From positions 1 through 40,579 of the forward strand of contig JAFSPF010000006.1 of NCBI GenBank assembly GCA_017443065.1: DNA of 40,579 nt, in the 5' to 3' direction. The notes beneath the pieces are model-generated. The model did no database searches and was not told the origin of the DNA. It saw nothing but the letters and a program-made list of their open reading frames with translations. The position numbers were made by a program, and so were the translations under genes. Positions 14,480 through 22,931 of the stretch are shown one piece after another; the stretch's first letter is position 1; the number at the start of each line of letters is the position of its first letter. The stretch is from Lachnospiraceae bacterium (lineage in GTDB: Bacteria; Bacillota; Clostridia; Lachnospirales; Lachnospiraceae).

Positions 14480-15811
14480 ATGAAAAAGCTGATGGGTTTA
14501 GGCGGGTCGAACTGCCAGTTGCATGCCTTGAAGCGGGCTGCGGAGCGCGGCATCGGCACCGTTTTGATTGATTACACGGAGTGCCCGCCCGGGCGGGAGA
14601 TTGCGGATGCGCATCTGCAGATTTCGACCTTTGATACGGAGGCCTGTATCAGGGCGGCGCGGGAGGAACAGATCGACGGCGTGCTTGCGGTCGGCACGGA
14701 CCAGCCGGTGCTGACGGCGGCGCGCGTGGCGGAGGCGCTGTCGCTGCCCTCGGCGCTGAGCGTTTCACAGGCGCTTGCGGTGACGAACAAGCGCCGCATG
14801 AAGGCGGTTTACCGCGCTCATGACATCCACACGCCGGACTATCTGTATCTGACGAGGGACGGACGCTTTACGGATGCGGAGGGCGCGGAATGCGCCTGCA
14901 GCCTGCGCGCACCTCTTGTGATCAAGCCCCTGGATTCCCAGGGACAGCGCGGGGTGTTCAAGGTATCCTCCGTGGAGGAGGCGCTGCGCTTTCTGCCGGA
15001 AACCCTTTCTTTTTCCAAAGAAGACAGCTGCCTCGTCGAGGAATATATCGAGAGCGACGAGATCACGGTCAGCGGCTGGGTGCGGGAAGGGCAGTTGTTT
15101 CCGCTCACCATCGTCGACCGTCTGCATTATCCGGAGGATACCCACATCGGTGTCTGCACGGGGCACCGCTATCCTTCCGTGCATATCGCACAGAAGGAAG
15201 AGATGGTGCGCCTGAGTGAGCGGGTGACGGCGGCCTTCGCGCTGACGGAGGGTCCCTTTTATTTCCAGATTCTCCGCGCGGGGGACGGCAGTCTTTACGC
15301 GAACGAAATCGCCTGCCGCATCGGCGGTGCCTTTGAGGATATCACGATTCCGCGGCTCACGGGCTTTGATATTTTGGACGCCGCGATTGACCTGGCGCTG
15401 GGATGTGATACAGGGGAGTGTGCTGTTTCGGACGGTGGCGCAGGCGGTGCCGAGGCACAGACGGGAGCACGGAGGCTGGAGCCGAAGCTGTCGGGAGAAA
15501 TGTGTCACGATGAGAATTCCCCGCAGCGCTGTTTTGTACCCCTGTTTTTTTGCAAGCCCGGAACAATCTCGGAGATCACCCCGCAGGAAACAATCCTTGC
15601 CCTGCCCGGTGTCGCGGACTGCGGCTACAACTTCAAGGCAGGCGACACGATCCCCGTGATGCAGAACGCCACGGCGCGCTTCGGGCACGCGGTGGTGTTC
15701 GGGAGGAAAGAAGAGATGGCTTCGCGCCTCCGGAAGCTCTTTGACACGCTGCAGGTGCGAAGCGTGGCGGGGGAGAATCTGCTGTTACATGATAAAGAAT
15801 ACTATGAATGA
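14480..15811 (+). CDS. ATP-grasp domain ligase
   Basis: 443 aa. The N-terminal Rossmann-like pre-ATP-grasp domain (MGLGGSNCQLHALKRAAERG, later VGTDQPVLTAARVAEAL) is followed by the ATP-grasp fold. That fold has VIKPLDSQGQRGVFKV (nucleotide-binding Lys and Gly-rich loop, about 154-170), VEEYIESDEITVSGW, and the metal-binding end FYFQI...YANEIACRIGGA. Such enzymes join a carboxylic acid to an amine or thiol through an acyl-phosphate, like carboxylate-amine ligases of the PurK/carbamoyl-phosphate-synthase-like class. The substrate is unknown. A Gly/Ala-rich insert (about 315-330) is unusual. It overlaps the next gene, a substrate-binding lipoprotein, by 8 nt and opens a four-gene operon; ligase and importer may handle the same compound. 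It probably has a leaderless start. Confidence 0.82.
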   Translation: MKKLMGLGGSNCQLHALKRAAERGIGTVLIDYTECPPGREIADAHLQISTFDTEACIRAAREEQIDGVLAVGTDQPVLTAARVAEALSLPSALSVSQALAVTNKRRMKAVYRAHDIHTPDYLYLTRDGRFTDAEGAECACSLRAPLVIKPLDSQGQRGVFKVSSVEEALRFLPETLSFSKEDSCLVEEYIESDEITVSGWVREGQLFPLTIVDRLHYPEDTHIGVCTGHRYPSVHIAQKEEMVRLSERVTAAFALTEGPFYFQILRAGDGSLYANEIACRIGGAFEDITIPRLTGFDILDAAIDLALGCDTGECAVSDGGAGGAEAQTGARRLEPKLSGEMCHDENSPQRCFVPLFFCKPGTISEITPQETILALPGVADCGYNFKAGDTIPVMQNATARFGHAVVFGRKEEMASRLRKLFDTLQVRSVAGENLLLHDKEYYE

Positions 15812-16766
15812 TAAAACCCGTAAAATGAGAAAACGCGCACCTCTTCTGTGCGCCGTCTGCCTCGCAATCATACTTCTTGCGGGCGGCTGCGCCACCCGCG
15901 CGGCGGAAAAGCGCATCACGGTCGGTTACCAGTTCGGCACGGCCTATGCGCCGCTGGAGCTCATGAAGGCAAGAGGGATGCTGGAGGAAAAGCTCCCCGG
16001 CGTGACGGTGGAATGGCGGCAGCTCGGCGGTCCCACGCCCATCCGCGAGGGTATGCTGAACGGGGAGATTACCTTCGGCTTTATGGGGGTTTCGCCGGTG
16101 CTGATCGGCATCGACAACGGAATGCCCTGGAAATACGCCGCGGGCCTGAGCATGAACCGCGTCGCGCTGATGACGAGCCGCGCGGAGATCAAGTCTCTGC
16201 GTGATCTGACGCCCGCGGACCGCATCGCAATTCTCTCCCCGGGCTGCACGCAGCATGTGCTGCTGTCATTGCTCGCAAAGGAGGAGCTTGGCGCTGCGGA
16301 CGCGCTGGACGCACAGACCGTCTCCATGACGCATCCGGATGCCTGTGCCGCGCTGATTTCCGGGACGGAGGTCACCATGCATGTCGCGACGCCGCCCTAT
16401 ATCGAGGAGGAGCTCGCGCAGGGCATGCACCTGATGACGGACGGGGAGGAGATCATGGGAGAGCCCTTCACCTTCATCAGCAGCGTGGCGATGACGGAGC
16501 TGTATGAAAATGACAGGGAGACTTACGACCTGTTTTACGAAACGCTGGACGAGGCAGTGACGTATATGAATAACCATATGGAGGAAGCCTGCGAAGAGCT
16601 CGCGCCCGTCTATGGCATTTCCGCGGAGGAGCTGTACGCGCAGATGACCTACAACGGCACGATCTATTCCACGGAGCTTGAGGGCATCGAAGCCATGCGC
16701 GACGCGATGTTTCAGTGCGGGTTTATCCGGGAAGCGAAACCGGTGGAGGAACTGGTTTTTCAGTGA
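15804..16766 (+). CDS. NitT/TauT-type ABC transporter substrate-binding lipoprotein
   Basis: About 320 aa. The signal peptide ends at the lipobox LAGGC. The mature part has the layout of the SsuA/TauA/ThiY superfamily: ITVGYQFGTAYAPLELMKAR (early ligand loop), GEITFGFMGVSPVLIGIDNG, then ILSPGCTQHVLL. The family binds nitrate, sulfonates, taurine or thiamine precursors; the ligand here is not evident. The start is uncertain among the ATGs at 15789, 15804 and 15825; the last gives the most typical lipoprotein signal, the middle one overlaps the ligase stop. The next gene starts inside its stop codon. Confidence 0.83.
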   Translation: MNDKTRKMRKRAPLLCAVCLAIILLAGGCATRAAEKRITVGYQFGTAYAPLELMKARGMLEEKLPGVTVEWRQLGGPTPIREGMLNGEITFGFMGVSPVLIGIDNGMPWKYAAGLSMNRVALMTSRAEIKSLRDLTPADRIAILSPGCTQHVLLSLLAKEELGAADALDAQTVSMTHPDACAALISGTEVTMHVATPPYIEEELAQGMHLMTDGEEIMGEPFTFISSVAMTELYENDRETYDLFYETLDEAVTYMNNHMEEACEELAPVYGISAEELYAQMTYNGTIYSTELEGIEAMRDAMFQCGFIREAKPVEELVFQ

Positions 16767-17551
16767 GCGGAGGAGATCGTAAAAAAAAGAATACTCTGTA
16801 CCGCTGGATGTGGGTGATCCTCCTCCTGGCAGTCTGGGAGCTCACGGTAAAACTGGGGAAGATCTCCCCCCTGATCCTGCCCGGGATTGAGGATGTGGTA
16901 AGCGCGCTCGTCCGTGATACCGCAGAAGGAAGGCTTGTTCCGCAAACCTTCTTTTCTCTTGCCATGATCGCGGGCGGGATGCTGGTATCCTTTGTACATG
17001 CCGTCTTCTTCAGTTTCATTGCACGTCTGCATGAGATCTTTGAAGCGCTGGCGGATGTGCTTTGCATGATCGCGCATCCCCTGCCCGGCCTTGCACTGAT
17101 GCCGCTGATCATTCTGTGGTTTGGCACGGGAAGCAGCGCGGTCTTTGTGATCATCATCCATTCCGCACTGTGGCCGCTGCTGCTCAATCTGAAGACCGGA
17201 CTGGAACGCACACCGGAAATCTATACGGATGTCGGCAAAAATCTCTCCATGTCCTCTGCTGCCATTCATTTTGAAATCCGCTTCCGTTACGCCGTCCCTT
17301 ACCTGATTGCCGGATTGAAAATTGCATGGGCGAGGAGCTGGCGTGCCTTTATCGGTGCGGAGATGGTGTTTGGTGCAGTCGGTGCGTACGGCGGACTCGG
17401 GTCTTACATTCTGGCGCGGCGCACCTTTATGGATACGGCGGGGCTTTTCGCGGGGATCGTGATCGTTGTCGTGATCGGGATCCTTGTGGAAAGCGCTCTC
17501 TTTCGTCTGATCGAAAACAGGACCGTCAGGCGGTGGGGGATGAGACAATGA
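16763..17551 (+). CDS. NitT/TauT-type ABC transporter permease
   Basis: 262 aa from the GTG at 16763, which overlaps the previous stop (GTGA), with GGAGGA 12 nt upstream. Six or so membrane helices and the cytoplasmic EAA loop are visible (MSSAAIHFEIRFRYAVPYLI, then GLKIAWARSWRAFIGAEM), the contact surface for the ATPase. The PGIEDVVSALV start is typical of SsuC/TauC-like permeases. It is translationally coupled on both sides. Confidence 0.88.
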   Translation: MSGGDRKKKNTLYRWMWVILLLAVWELTVKLGKISPLILPGIEDVVSALVRDTAEGRLVPQTFFSLAMIAGGMLVSFVHAVFFSFIARLHEIFEALADVLCMIAHPLPGLALMPLIILWFGTGSSAVFVIIIHSALWPLLLNLKTGLERTPEIYTDVGKNLSMSSAAIHFEIRFRYAVPYLIAGLKIAWARSWRAFIGAEMVFGAVGAYGGLGSYILARRTFMDTAGLFAGIVIVVVIGILVESALFRLIENRTVRRWGMRQ

Positions 17552-18192
17552 GTTTTCTGGAAATCGAAAAGCTGAATGTGTCCTATCCGAAGGACGGCGA
17601 CAGGCTGCAGGTATTGCATGACTTTTCCCTGACGGTGGAGGAAGGGGAGTTTTTTGTGTTGACCGGCAAAAGCGGCAGCGGAAAGACCACGCTCCTGCGC
17701 ACGATCGGCGGTTTTCTTATGCCGGACAGCGGCAGCGTCACCCTGGACGGTGTGCCGGTCACAAAGCCCGGCAAAGACCGCCTGATGATCTTCCAGAGCT
17801 TTGACCAGCTCTTTCCCTGGTTTACCGTGAAGGAGAATCTGTGCTATGCCATGAAAAAAACCGGTGTCGGGAAAGAGGAATGTGCGCGGACGGCGGAACG
17901 CTTTCTTGCCGATACCGGCCTTTCGGATTTTGCGAATGCATACCCGAACGCACTCTCCGGCGGCATGAAGCAGCGTGCGGCACTCGCACGCGCGCTGTCT
18001 TTGCAGCCTTCTTTATTTCTGATGGATGAGCCCTTTTCCAGTCTGGATGAAGAGACCCGCTTTGAAATGCATGAACTGGTGCGGCGTCTCATCAAAGAAC
18101 AGGGGAAAACCGCCATCCTCGTCACACATGACGCCGTGGAAGCGAAAGCCCTCGGCGACCGAATCGGCAGCATCCTATCGCGCAAAAATTGA
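17548..18192 (+). CDS. ABC transporter ATP-binding protein of the NitT/TauT importer
   Basis: 214 aa, with its ATG overlapping the permease stop (ATGA). Walker A GKSGSGKTT, Q-loop MIFQSFDQLFPW, signature LSGGMKQR, Walker B SLFLMDEPF, D-loop SLD and H-loop VTHD are all present, so it should hydrolyse ATP. It ends about 35 residues after the H-loop, shorter than the usual 240-260 aa for this family; the missing tail is not catalytic. The -35 box of the following AAA gene overlaps its stop codon, so the tail may have been lost when that gene inserted. Confidence 0.92.
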   Translation: MSFLEIEKLNVSYPKDGDRLQVLHDFSLTVEEGEFFVLTGKSGSGKTTLLRTIGGFLMPDSGSVTLDGVPVTKPGKDRLMIFQSFDQLFPWFTVKENLCYAMKKTGVGKEECARTAERFLADTGLSDFANAYPNALSGGMKQRAALARALSLQPSLFLMDEPFSSLDEETRFEMHELVRRLIKEQGKTAILVTHDAVEAKALGDRIGSILSRKN

Positions 18193-18218
18193 CGGGTTGA
18201 ATGATAGCGTATTATAGT
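18189..18218 (+). promoter_or_regulatory. Promoter of AAA ATPase A, overlapped by the repeat array
   Basis: TTGACG (18189-18194), an 18-bp spacer and TATAGT (18213-18218). The -35 overlaps the stop codon of the ABC ATPase gene. The first repeat (18202) lies in the spacer and the second covers the -10, so a protein bound to the array should control this promoter. Confidence 0.6.
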
Positions 18219-18297
18219 GTATTATAGTGACGACGTTAAATTATAGTGAATTATAGTGTTTTATAGTGACGCAAATAAATTATATTGCTTTATAGTG
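18202..18297 (+). repeat. Phased repeat array: eight TTATAGTG motifs in 39-bp units
   Basis: Motif starts are 18202 (TGATAGCG), 18212, 18222, 18241, 18251, 18261, 18280 (TTATATTG) and 18290; the five without a note and the last are exact TTATAGTG. The steps are 10, 10, 19, 10, 10, 19, 10. The array is thus a 39-bp unit (three motifs plus an 11-nt link, acgacgttaaa or acgcaaataaa) repeated two and a half times. All sites face about the same side of the helix. The last motif abuts the ribosome site AGGAGG (18298-18303), so the array fills the whole leader. Confidence 0.9.
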
Positions 18298-18310
18298 AGG
18301 AGGCATTCCC

Positions 18311-19384
18311 ATGGCAACACCGGCTTTGGAGAAAAAACGTGAAAGTAATCCCTATGTCGTCAGTTTTGGACGGATACCGAATCAGTTTATCAGCAGAAGT
18401 CTGATTATCGATAATATCGTGGAGACGCTGAACAGCGATATTGTGGAGGAACAGGCCTTTAAACTGACCGGCATCAGGGGAACCGGGAAGACCGTTACCT
18501 TAAGCGCAATTGTGAGAGAGATGAATCAACATCCGCAGTGGGTTGTGGTGAATCTGAAGTCCGGGGGAGACATCACCGGCGATCTTGTCGCCAACCTTTA
18601 CAGCGAGGTTTCTTTTCTGACAAAATATGTCGATGCAAATCTGAATCTGTCTGCATTCGGCATCGGGTTAAATCTGTCCAAGAAGAGTCCTGTTGCCAGT
18701 CTTGATGTGGCATTGAAAAAAATTCTGCAGGAGATACAAAGGAAGAAGAAACGCCTGTTGGTCACCATTGACGAGGTTCATAAAACGGATGCGATTGTTG
18801 ATTTTATACAGGAATTCCAGATTCTGATCCGGGAAGATCTCCCGGTTTACCTGATTGCGGCGGGGCTATATGAAGACGTAGAGAGCGTGGAAAACACGGA
18901 CGGACTGACATTCTTTTTGAGAGCCGCGACATATGAAATGACACCTTTAAACCTGAATATGATCCGGGAGGACTATAGAAAAACGCTGCGGCTTGACACG
19001 GGCACGGCAGGGAAACTCGCGGAAATGACAAAGGGATACGCTTTTGCATATCAGGTATTCGGAAAGTATATGTGGGAATCCGGAGGAAAATCCATCACGA
19101 ATGAGGTGCTGGATCAGGCCGATGAAGCGCTGGCACGGATGGTTTATGACAAGATATGGAGCGAACTGGCACCGCGCGACAGATGGTTTTTAAACTATCT
19201 TGTTCAGAAAGATACGATGTCTGTAGAAGAGCTTTTGACAATCACGAAAAAGAAACACAATGAATGGAGCGAACCCCGGAAGCGTCTGGCGGCCAAGGGA
19301 ATCATTGATGTATCCGTACGGGGAAGGATTGCCCTGAAACTTCCCCGGTTAAGGGAGTTTGTAAAAAACCGGGCGGAGGAGTGA
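18311..19384 (+). CDS. AAA ATPase A with C-terminal winged helix (ORC/Cdc6-like layout)
   Basis: 357 aa. A leader motif NPYVVSFGRIPNQFISR (13-29) precedes the AAA domain with Walker A GIRGTGKT (54-61), Walker B RLLVTIDE (D154, E155) and a central conserved MTKGYAFAYQVFG. The last 80 residues look like a winged helix (MSVEELLTITKKKHNEWSEP, then KRLAAKGIIDV, and a wing RGRIALKLP). It is a paralogue of ATPase B (25844). The family is widespread in gut Bacillota and has no agreed function; the domain order recalls ORC1/Cdc6 and archaeal MNS-type ATPases. Ribosome site AGGAGG at 7 nt. The gene is more AT-rich than its neighbours. The winged helix is the obvious candidate to bind the upstream array. 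Confidence 0.85.
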   Translation: MATPALEKKRESNPYVVSFGRIPNQFISRSLIIDNIVETLNSDIVEEQAFKLTGIRGTGKTVTLSAIVREMNQHPQWVVVNLKSGGDITGDLVANLYSEVSFLTKYVDANLNLSAFGIGLNLSKKSPVASLDVALKKILQEIQRKKKRLLVTIDEVHKTDAIVDFIQEFQILIREDLPVYLIAAGLYEDVESVENTDGLTFFLRAATYEMTPLNLNMIREDYRKTLRLDTGTAGKLAEMTKGYAFAYQVFGKYMWESGGKSITNEVLDQADEALARMVYDKIWSELAPRDRWFLNYLVQKDTMSVEELLTITKKKHNEWSEPRKRLAAKGIIDVSVRGRIALKLPRLREFVKNRAEE

Positions 19385-19395
19385 ATCCCCCGCCC
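19363..19395 (-). terminator. Terminator of the two-component operon, inside the end of ATPase A
   Basis: Arms 19386-19395 and 19371-19380 form a 10-bp stem with one mismatch and a 5-nt loop. On the minus strand a T-run (19368-19363) follows close after. It therefore ends the response-regulator transcript, although it lies in the last codons of the convergent ATPase A gene. Confidence 0.75.
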
Positions 19396-19412
19396 CGCGA
19401 TAAGTGACGCGC

Positions 19413-20102
19413 TTATATCTTGAACCGGTACCCCACCCCCCAAATGGTCTCGATGTACTGCGGGTTGGAGGTATCGTATTCGATCTTCTCGCGGATCTTT
19501 TTGATGTGCACCGTGACGGTGGCGATGTCACCGACGCTTTCCATGTTCCAGATCTTGCGGAAGAGCTCTTCCTTGGAGTACACATGGTTCGGGTTTTCCG
19601 CAAGGAAGGTGAGCAGATCGAATTCCTTCGTGGTGAAGTTCTTTTCCGTGCCGTCGATGTAAACGCGGCGGGCGGTCTTGTCGATCTTTAAGCCGCGGAT
19701 CTCCACGATATCATTCTGCTGCGGATTGGCGCCGACGAGGCGCGAATAGCGGGACATATGCGCCTTGACGCGCGCCACCAGCTCCGAAGGCGAGAAGGGC
19801 TTTGTGATGTAGTCATCCGCCCCCAGGCCGAGGCCCCGGATTTTATCAATGTCATCCTTTTTTGCGGAGACCATGAGGATCGGCACATCCTTCTTTTCAC
19901 GGATTTTCTTACAGACCTCAAAGCCGTCCATGCCGGGCAACATGAGGTCGAGAATGATTAAGTCAAAGTCATCCTTCAACGCGTTCTTTAAGCCCTTTTC
20001 CCCGTCGTGCTCGATCTTGACTTCAAAATCAGAGAGCTCCAGATAGTCTTTCTCCAGATCGGCGATGGCTTCTTCGTCTTCGATGATCAGAATCTTACTC
20101 AT
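19413..20102 (-). CDS. Response regulator, OmpR/PhoB family
   Basis: 229 aa. The receiver domain (1-115) has the acidic pair E8/D9, the phospho-acceptor D52 (LIILDLMLPG), S79 and K101 (ITKPF). The DNA-binding winged helix (about 130-229) has KEFDLLTFLAENPNHVYSKE and the family's ending ETIWGVGYRFKI. It is phosphorylated by the histidine kinase encoded directly upstream; its start overlaps the kinase stop (ATGA). The target genes are unknown; the nearby GGDEF genes are candidates only by position. Confidence 0.95.
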   Translation of the reverse strand: MSKILIIEDEEAIADLEKDYLELSDFEVKIEHDGEKGLKNALKDDFDLIILDLMLPGMDGFEVCKKIREKKDVPILMVSAKKDDIDKIRGLGLGADDYITKPFSPSELVARVKAHMSRYSRLVGANPQQNDIVEIRGLKIDKTARRVYIDGTEKNFTTKEFDLLTFLAENPNHVYSKEELFRKIWNMESVGDIATVTVHIKKIREKIEYDTSNPQYIETIWGVGYRFKI

Positions 20103-21277
20103 GTTTTCTCCTCCGTTTGCTTTTTGCGTTTCTTTTTATCCTTGTCCGGCATCAGGATTTCGCCGGGTTGCTGTTCCTCATAATTCGGCAGGTACTTGCG
20201 CAGCACCAGGTGCATGCAGGTGCCCTCGCCTTCATGGCTCGTGGCCCAGATGTAACCGCCATGGTCCTCCACAATCTTCTTCACGATCGAAAGACCGATG
20301 CCGGAGCCGCCGATCTTGGTCCCGCGGGCGGTGTCCGTGCGGTAGAAGCGGTCGAAGATATGCGGAATATCCTTTGCTGCGATGCCTCTGCCGTTGTCTT
20401 CGATTTCAATGCGGACGCTGTCCACCTCATCCAGAATACGGATTTCGATCAGCCCCGATCCGTCATCACGCTCCAGGTACTTCACGCTGTTGCCGATGAT
20501 ATTATTCACCACGCGCTTGATCTGCTCCGCGTCCGCAATCACCTCCGTGTCCGGCGGTGTCAGGTTGGAGTAGTTGATGCGGATGCCCCTGCTCTCCATC
20601 TCCGTACCGACCTCTTCCACGCAGTCCCCGAAATACTCCGCCACGTTGATCACGTGAAAGTTGTACGGCACGCGGTCGGAATCAATCGAGGAATACAGTG
20701 TCAGCTCGTTGATCAGCGTATCCATGTCGACCGCTTTGTTGAAGATCGTGCGGACATAACGCATCTTCTTTTCGGGCGTATCCGCGACTCCCTCCAGCAG
20801 GCCCTCCGAATATCCCTTGATCGCCGTGATCGGTGTCTTTAAGTCATGCGAGATATTGGAGATCAGTTCCTTGTTCTGCTGCTCATGATGCAGCTTTTCA
20901 TCCGCGGATTCCTTCAGCCGGAGACGCATGTCCTCATAGGTCTGATACAGCTCCGCGACCTCGTTTTCTTCATTGCTGCCGGGGGCGAGCGAAAAATCCA
21001 GCTCCCCGTCCCGGATATGCCGCATGGCGGCCCCCAGATCATCGATCGGTTTGAAGAAGCCGTCCCTGATCCAGAGGATCAGCAAAAAGGCGGTGATGAT
21101 CAGGATCAGCGCCAGCGCGATGAACATGGTCATCAGCAGCGAAGGAATGTCCGTTGTTTCTTCGAGTGCGCCGCTGTAAAAGAAGCGGCTGATACCGTTG
21201 TAAGCGGCAACCATCAGCAGCAGCGGAAGCACCACCATGATGATACCCGTCAGGATCAGCTTTGTTCTCAGACGCAA
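20099..21277 (-). CDS. Membrane sensor histidine kinase with HAMP domain
   Basis: 392 aa from a TTG at 21277, chosen because GGGGAGG lies 6 nt upstream. Two membrane helices (about 6-25 and 47-70) enclose only about 20 outer residues, so the signal is probably sensed in or at the membrane. HAMP (about 71-125), H-box NISHDLKTPITAIKGYSEGL (His about 144), N-box NIIGNSVKYL, and the ATP-binding G boxes DNGRGIAAKDIPHIFDRFYR and GGSGIGLSIVKKIVEDHGG are complete. The C-terminal tail is very rich in Lys. Partner of the response regulator at 19413. Confidence 0.93.
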   Translation of the reverse strand: MRLRTKLILTGIIMVVLPLLLMVAAYNGISRFFYSGALEETTDIPSLLMTMFIALALILIITAFLLILWIRDGFFKPIDDLGAAMRHIRDGELDFSLAPGSNEENEVAELYQTYEDMRLRLKESADEKLHHEQQNKELISNISHDLKTPITAIKGYSEGLLEGVADTPEKKMRYVRTIFNKAVDMDTLINELTLYSSIDSDRVPYNFHVINVAEYFGDCVEEVGTEMESRGIRINYSNLTPPDTEVIADAEQIKRVVNNIIGNSVKYLERDDGSGLIEIRILDEVDSVRIEIEDNGRGIAAKDIPHIFDRFYRTDTARGTKIGGSGIGLSIVKKIVEDHGGYIWATSHEGEGTCMHLVLRKYLPNYEEQQPGEILMPDKDKKKRKKQTEEKT

Positions 21278-21308
21278 GGCATTCCTCCCCGAAATCAACT
21301 ACCCTTAT

Positions 21309-21338
21309 AGTATAGCATTAAGGACGGTCCGCTGACAA
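21309..21338 (-). promoter_or_regulatory. Promoter of the two-component operon
   Basis: On the minus strand there is TTGTCA (21338-21333), an 18-bp spacer, and TATACT (21314-21309) with an extended TGC. It overlaps the stop codon of the GGDEF gene at 21318, so kinase and regulator can be expressed independently of the GGDEF pair. Confidence 0.6.
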
Positions 21339-22931
21339 TCGGTAGGCCTTTTTTTGTTCGTACATCCGGTTTTCCGCAAGTTCATAGACACCCTTGCCTC
21401 CGCCCATGGGGCATTCCTCGCGGAAGGCGTAACCGTAGGAAAAGGAAACATCCGTCTTGTAGGCGGCGGGCTTCATCATGTTAAATGCGCCGATGGCACG
21501 AAGCAGAAGCGACTGCAGCTGCGGCAGCGGAATCTTATTGATGACGACAAGGAATTCGTCGCCGCCCTGTCTTGCGCGGAAGCCGTGCTCACCGAAGCAG
21601 TCATTCAGGACATCCGCCATGTTCTTCAGAATCCGGTCACCCGCCTCATGGCCGTAGCGGTCATTCACCGCCTTTAAGCCGTTCAGGTCGAACAGAACGA
21701 TACAGTAATTGGAACGCGTGCTGTCGAGGATGCGGAAGAGATTGTCCACGCTCTTGCGGTTCTGGAGTCCCGTCAGCACGTCCACGTAGGCCAACTGGTT
21801 GAGGGAACGGTATTCCTTTTTTCGCGCATAGGATTCGCTGATGTTGAGGTAATAGTTGAGGATCAGCGTCACGACATAGGTATTGCAGCCGATCATGAGA
21901 AGCATGAGTGTCAGCTGCACGGCAAAGACCCCCGCCTGCAGGTAGAGGTTGCGGAAGATCAGCGCGAGGAACAGGCAGATGCCGAGAGCAAGGAGGCCGC
22001 GCTCCTGCATGGCAATGCCGGGCTCCGTATAGACACCGCTCCTTTTTTTACGGACCAGCTGCAGGATACAGGCACCGAGGACGAGGAAAAGAACCGCGCT
22101 GTACGGAAGGAAGGCCCGGTCGGCAGGCATCACATGCATCAGGTGCAGCAGGGTGAGAAGAACCGCCGGAAGAAAAGCGAGCAGGGCGACCGTCCTCAGC
22201 CATGCGGCATCCGGATGCAGATAATGCAGCAGAAGGAGCATCAGCGGCAGGATCAGGTAGAAGGCTGCAAGGGAGAGGATTCCCGCCGTATACACCGGAA
22301 GCAGCAGGAATAAGAGCAGGTAATCCCCGAGGACCCAGAACCCGAGATCCATGGCGAGCAGGGCGCTGACGATGTGCGGCGCGGCGCCCGCCGTATGCAC
22401 GGAAAAGAGCACCGTAAGCAGCAGGAAGACACAGCCGAAGAGCAGGAGAAAGATGCCGCTGAGCAGAGCCGGCAGGTGTTCCTGCAAAAACAGACGGAAG
22501 AGGTTGCGGTAATCGCCGAAGAGCGGGGAAGGATAATCCGGCGAAAAGCCGGCATTCTCCTCCGAAATGCGTACGGTCATCAGACGTCCGCCGAAGTCCT
22601 GCGGAAGATTGATGAAATGCAGGCTCCGCCCGACGAAGTAGGAGCCGTCATATTGCGCGGGATAAGAGTACACGGTTTCGTCCCCGAGCAGTACCTCCAC
22701 GGCGCCGCGGTCGGTCTTCATCATGACGGTGGGGAAGGCGGTATTATAGTTGAAGCTGAGCCATGCGGTCAGAACGGTCGCGTCTTCCTCCTGCGTCACG
22801 TTCCAGTCATACAGCCCCACACAGCCTGCGCGCCGGGCGGCGGCGCTGGTCTGCCGGACGATGACCGACAGCAGGATCAGCATCAGGCCGGGCACAATCA
22901 CAAGGAGGGCTCTGAGGTGTTTCTTTCTCAT
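21318..22931 (-). CDS. Membrane diguanylate cyclase, seven-helix sensor plus GGDEF
   Basis: 537 aa. A first helix (8-26) leads to an extracellular domain of about 120 residues. About seven membrane helices follow (about 150-365), an arrangement like the 7TMR-DISM sensors, then a GGDEF domain (LNQLAYVDVLTGLQNRKSVD, VLFDLNGLKAVNDRYGHEAG, RQGGDEFLVV). The GGDEF signature is intact, so it should make cyclic di-GMP; the usual RxxD inhibitory site just before it is absent. Its start overlaps the stop of the related upstream gene (ATGA), so the two are co-translated. Confidence 0.9.
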   Translation of the reverse strand: MRKKHLRALLVIVPGLMLILLSVIVRQTSAAARRAGCVGLYDWNVTQEEDATVLTAWLSFNYNTAFPTVMMKTDRGAVEVLLGDETVYSYPAQYDGSYFVGRSLHFINLPQDFGGRLMTVRISEENAGFSPDYPSPLFGDYRNLFRLFLQEHLPALLSGIFLLLFGCVFLLLTVLFSVHTAGAAPHIVSALLAMDLGFWVLGDYLLLFLLLPVYTAGILSLAAFYLILPLMLLLLHYLHPDAAWLRTVALLAFLPAVLLTLLHLMHVMPADRAFLPYSAVLFLVLGACILQLVRKKRSGVYTEPGIAMQERGLLALGICLFLALIFRNLYLQAGVFAVQLTLMLLMIGCNTYVVTLILNYYLNISESYARKKEYRSLNQLAYVDVLTGLQNRKSVDNLFRILDSTRSNYCIVLFDLNGLKAVNDRYGHEAGDRILKNMADVLNDCFGEHGFRARQGGDEFLVVINKIPLPQLQSLLLRAIGAFNMMKPAAYKTDVSFSYGYAFREECPMGGGKGVYELAENRMYEQKKAYRLSADRP

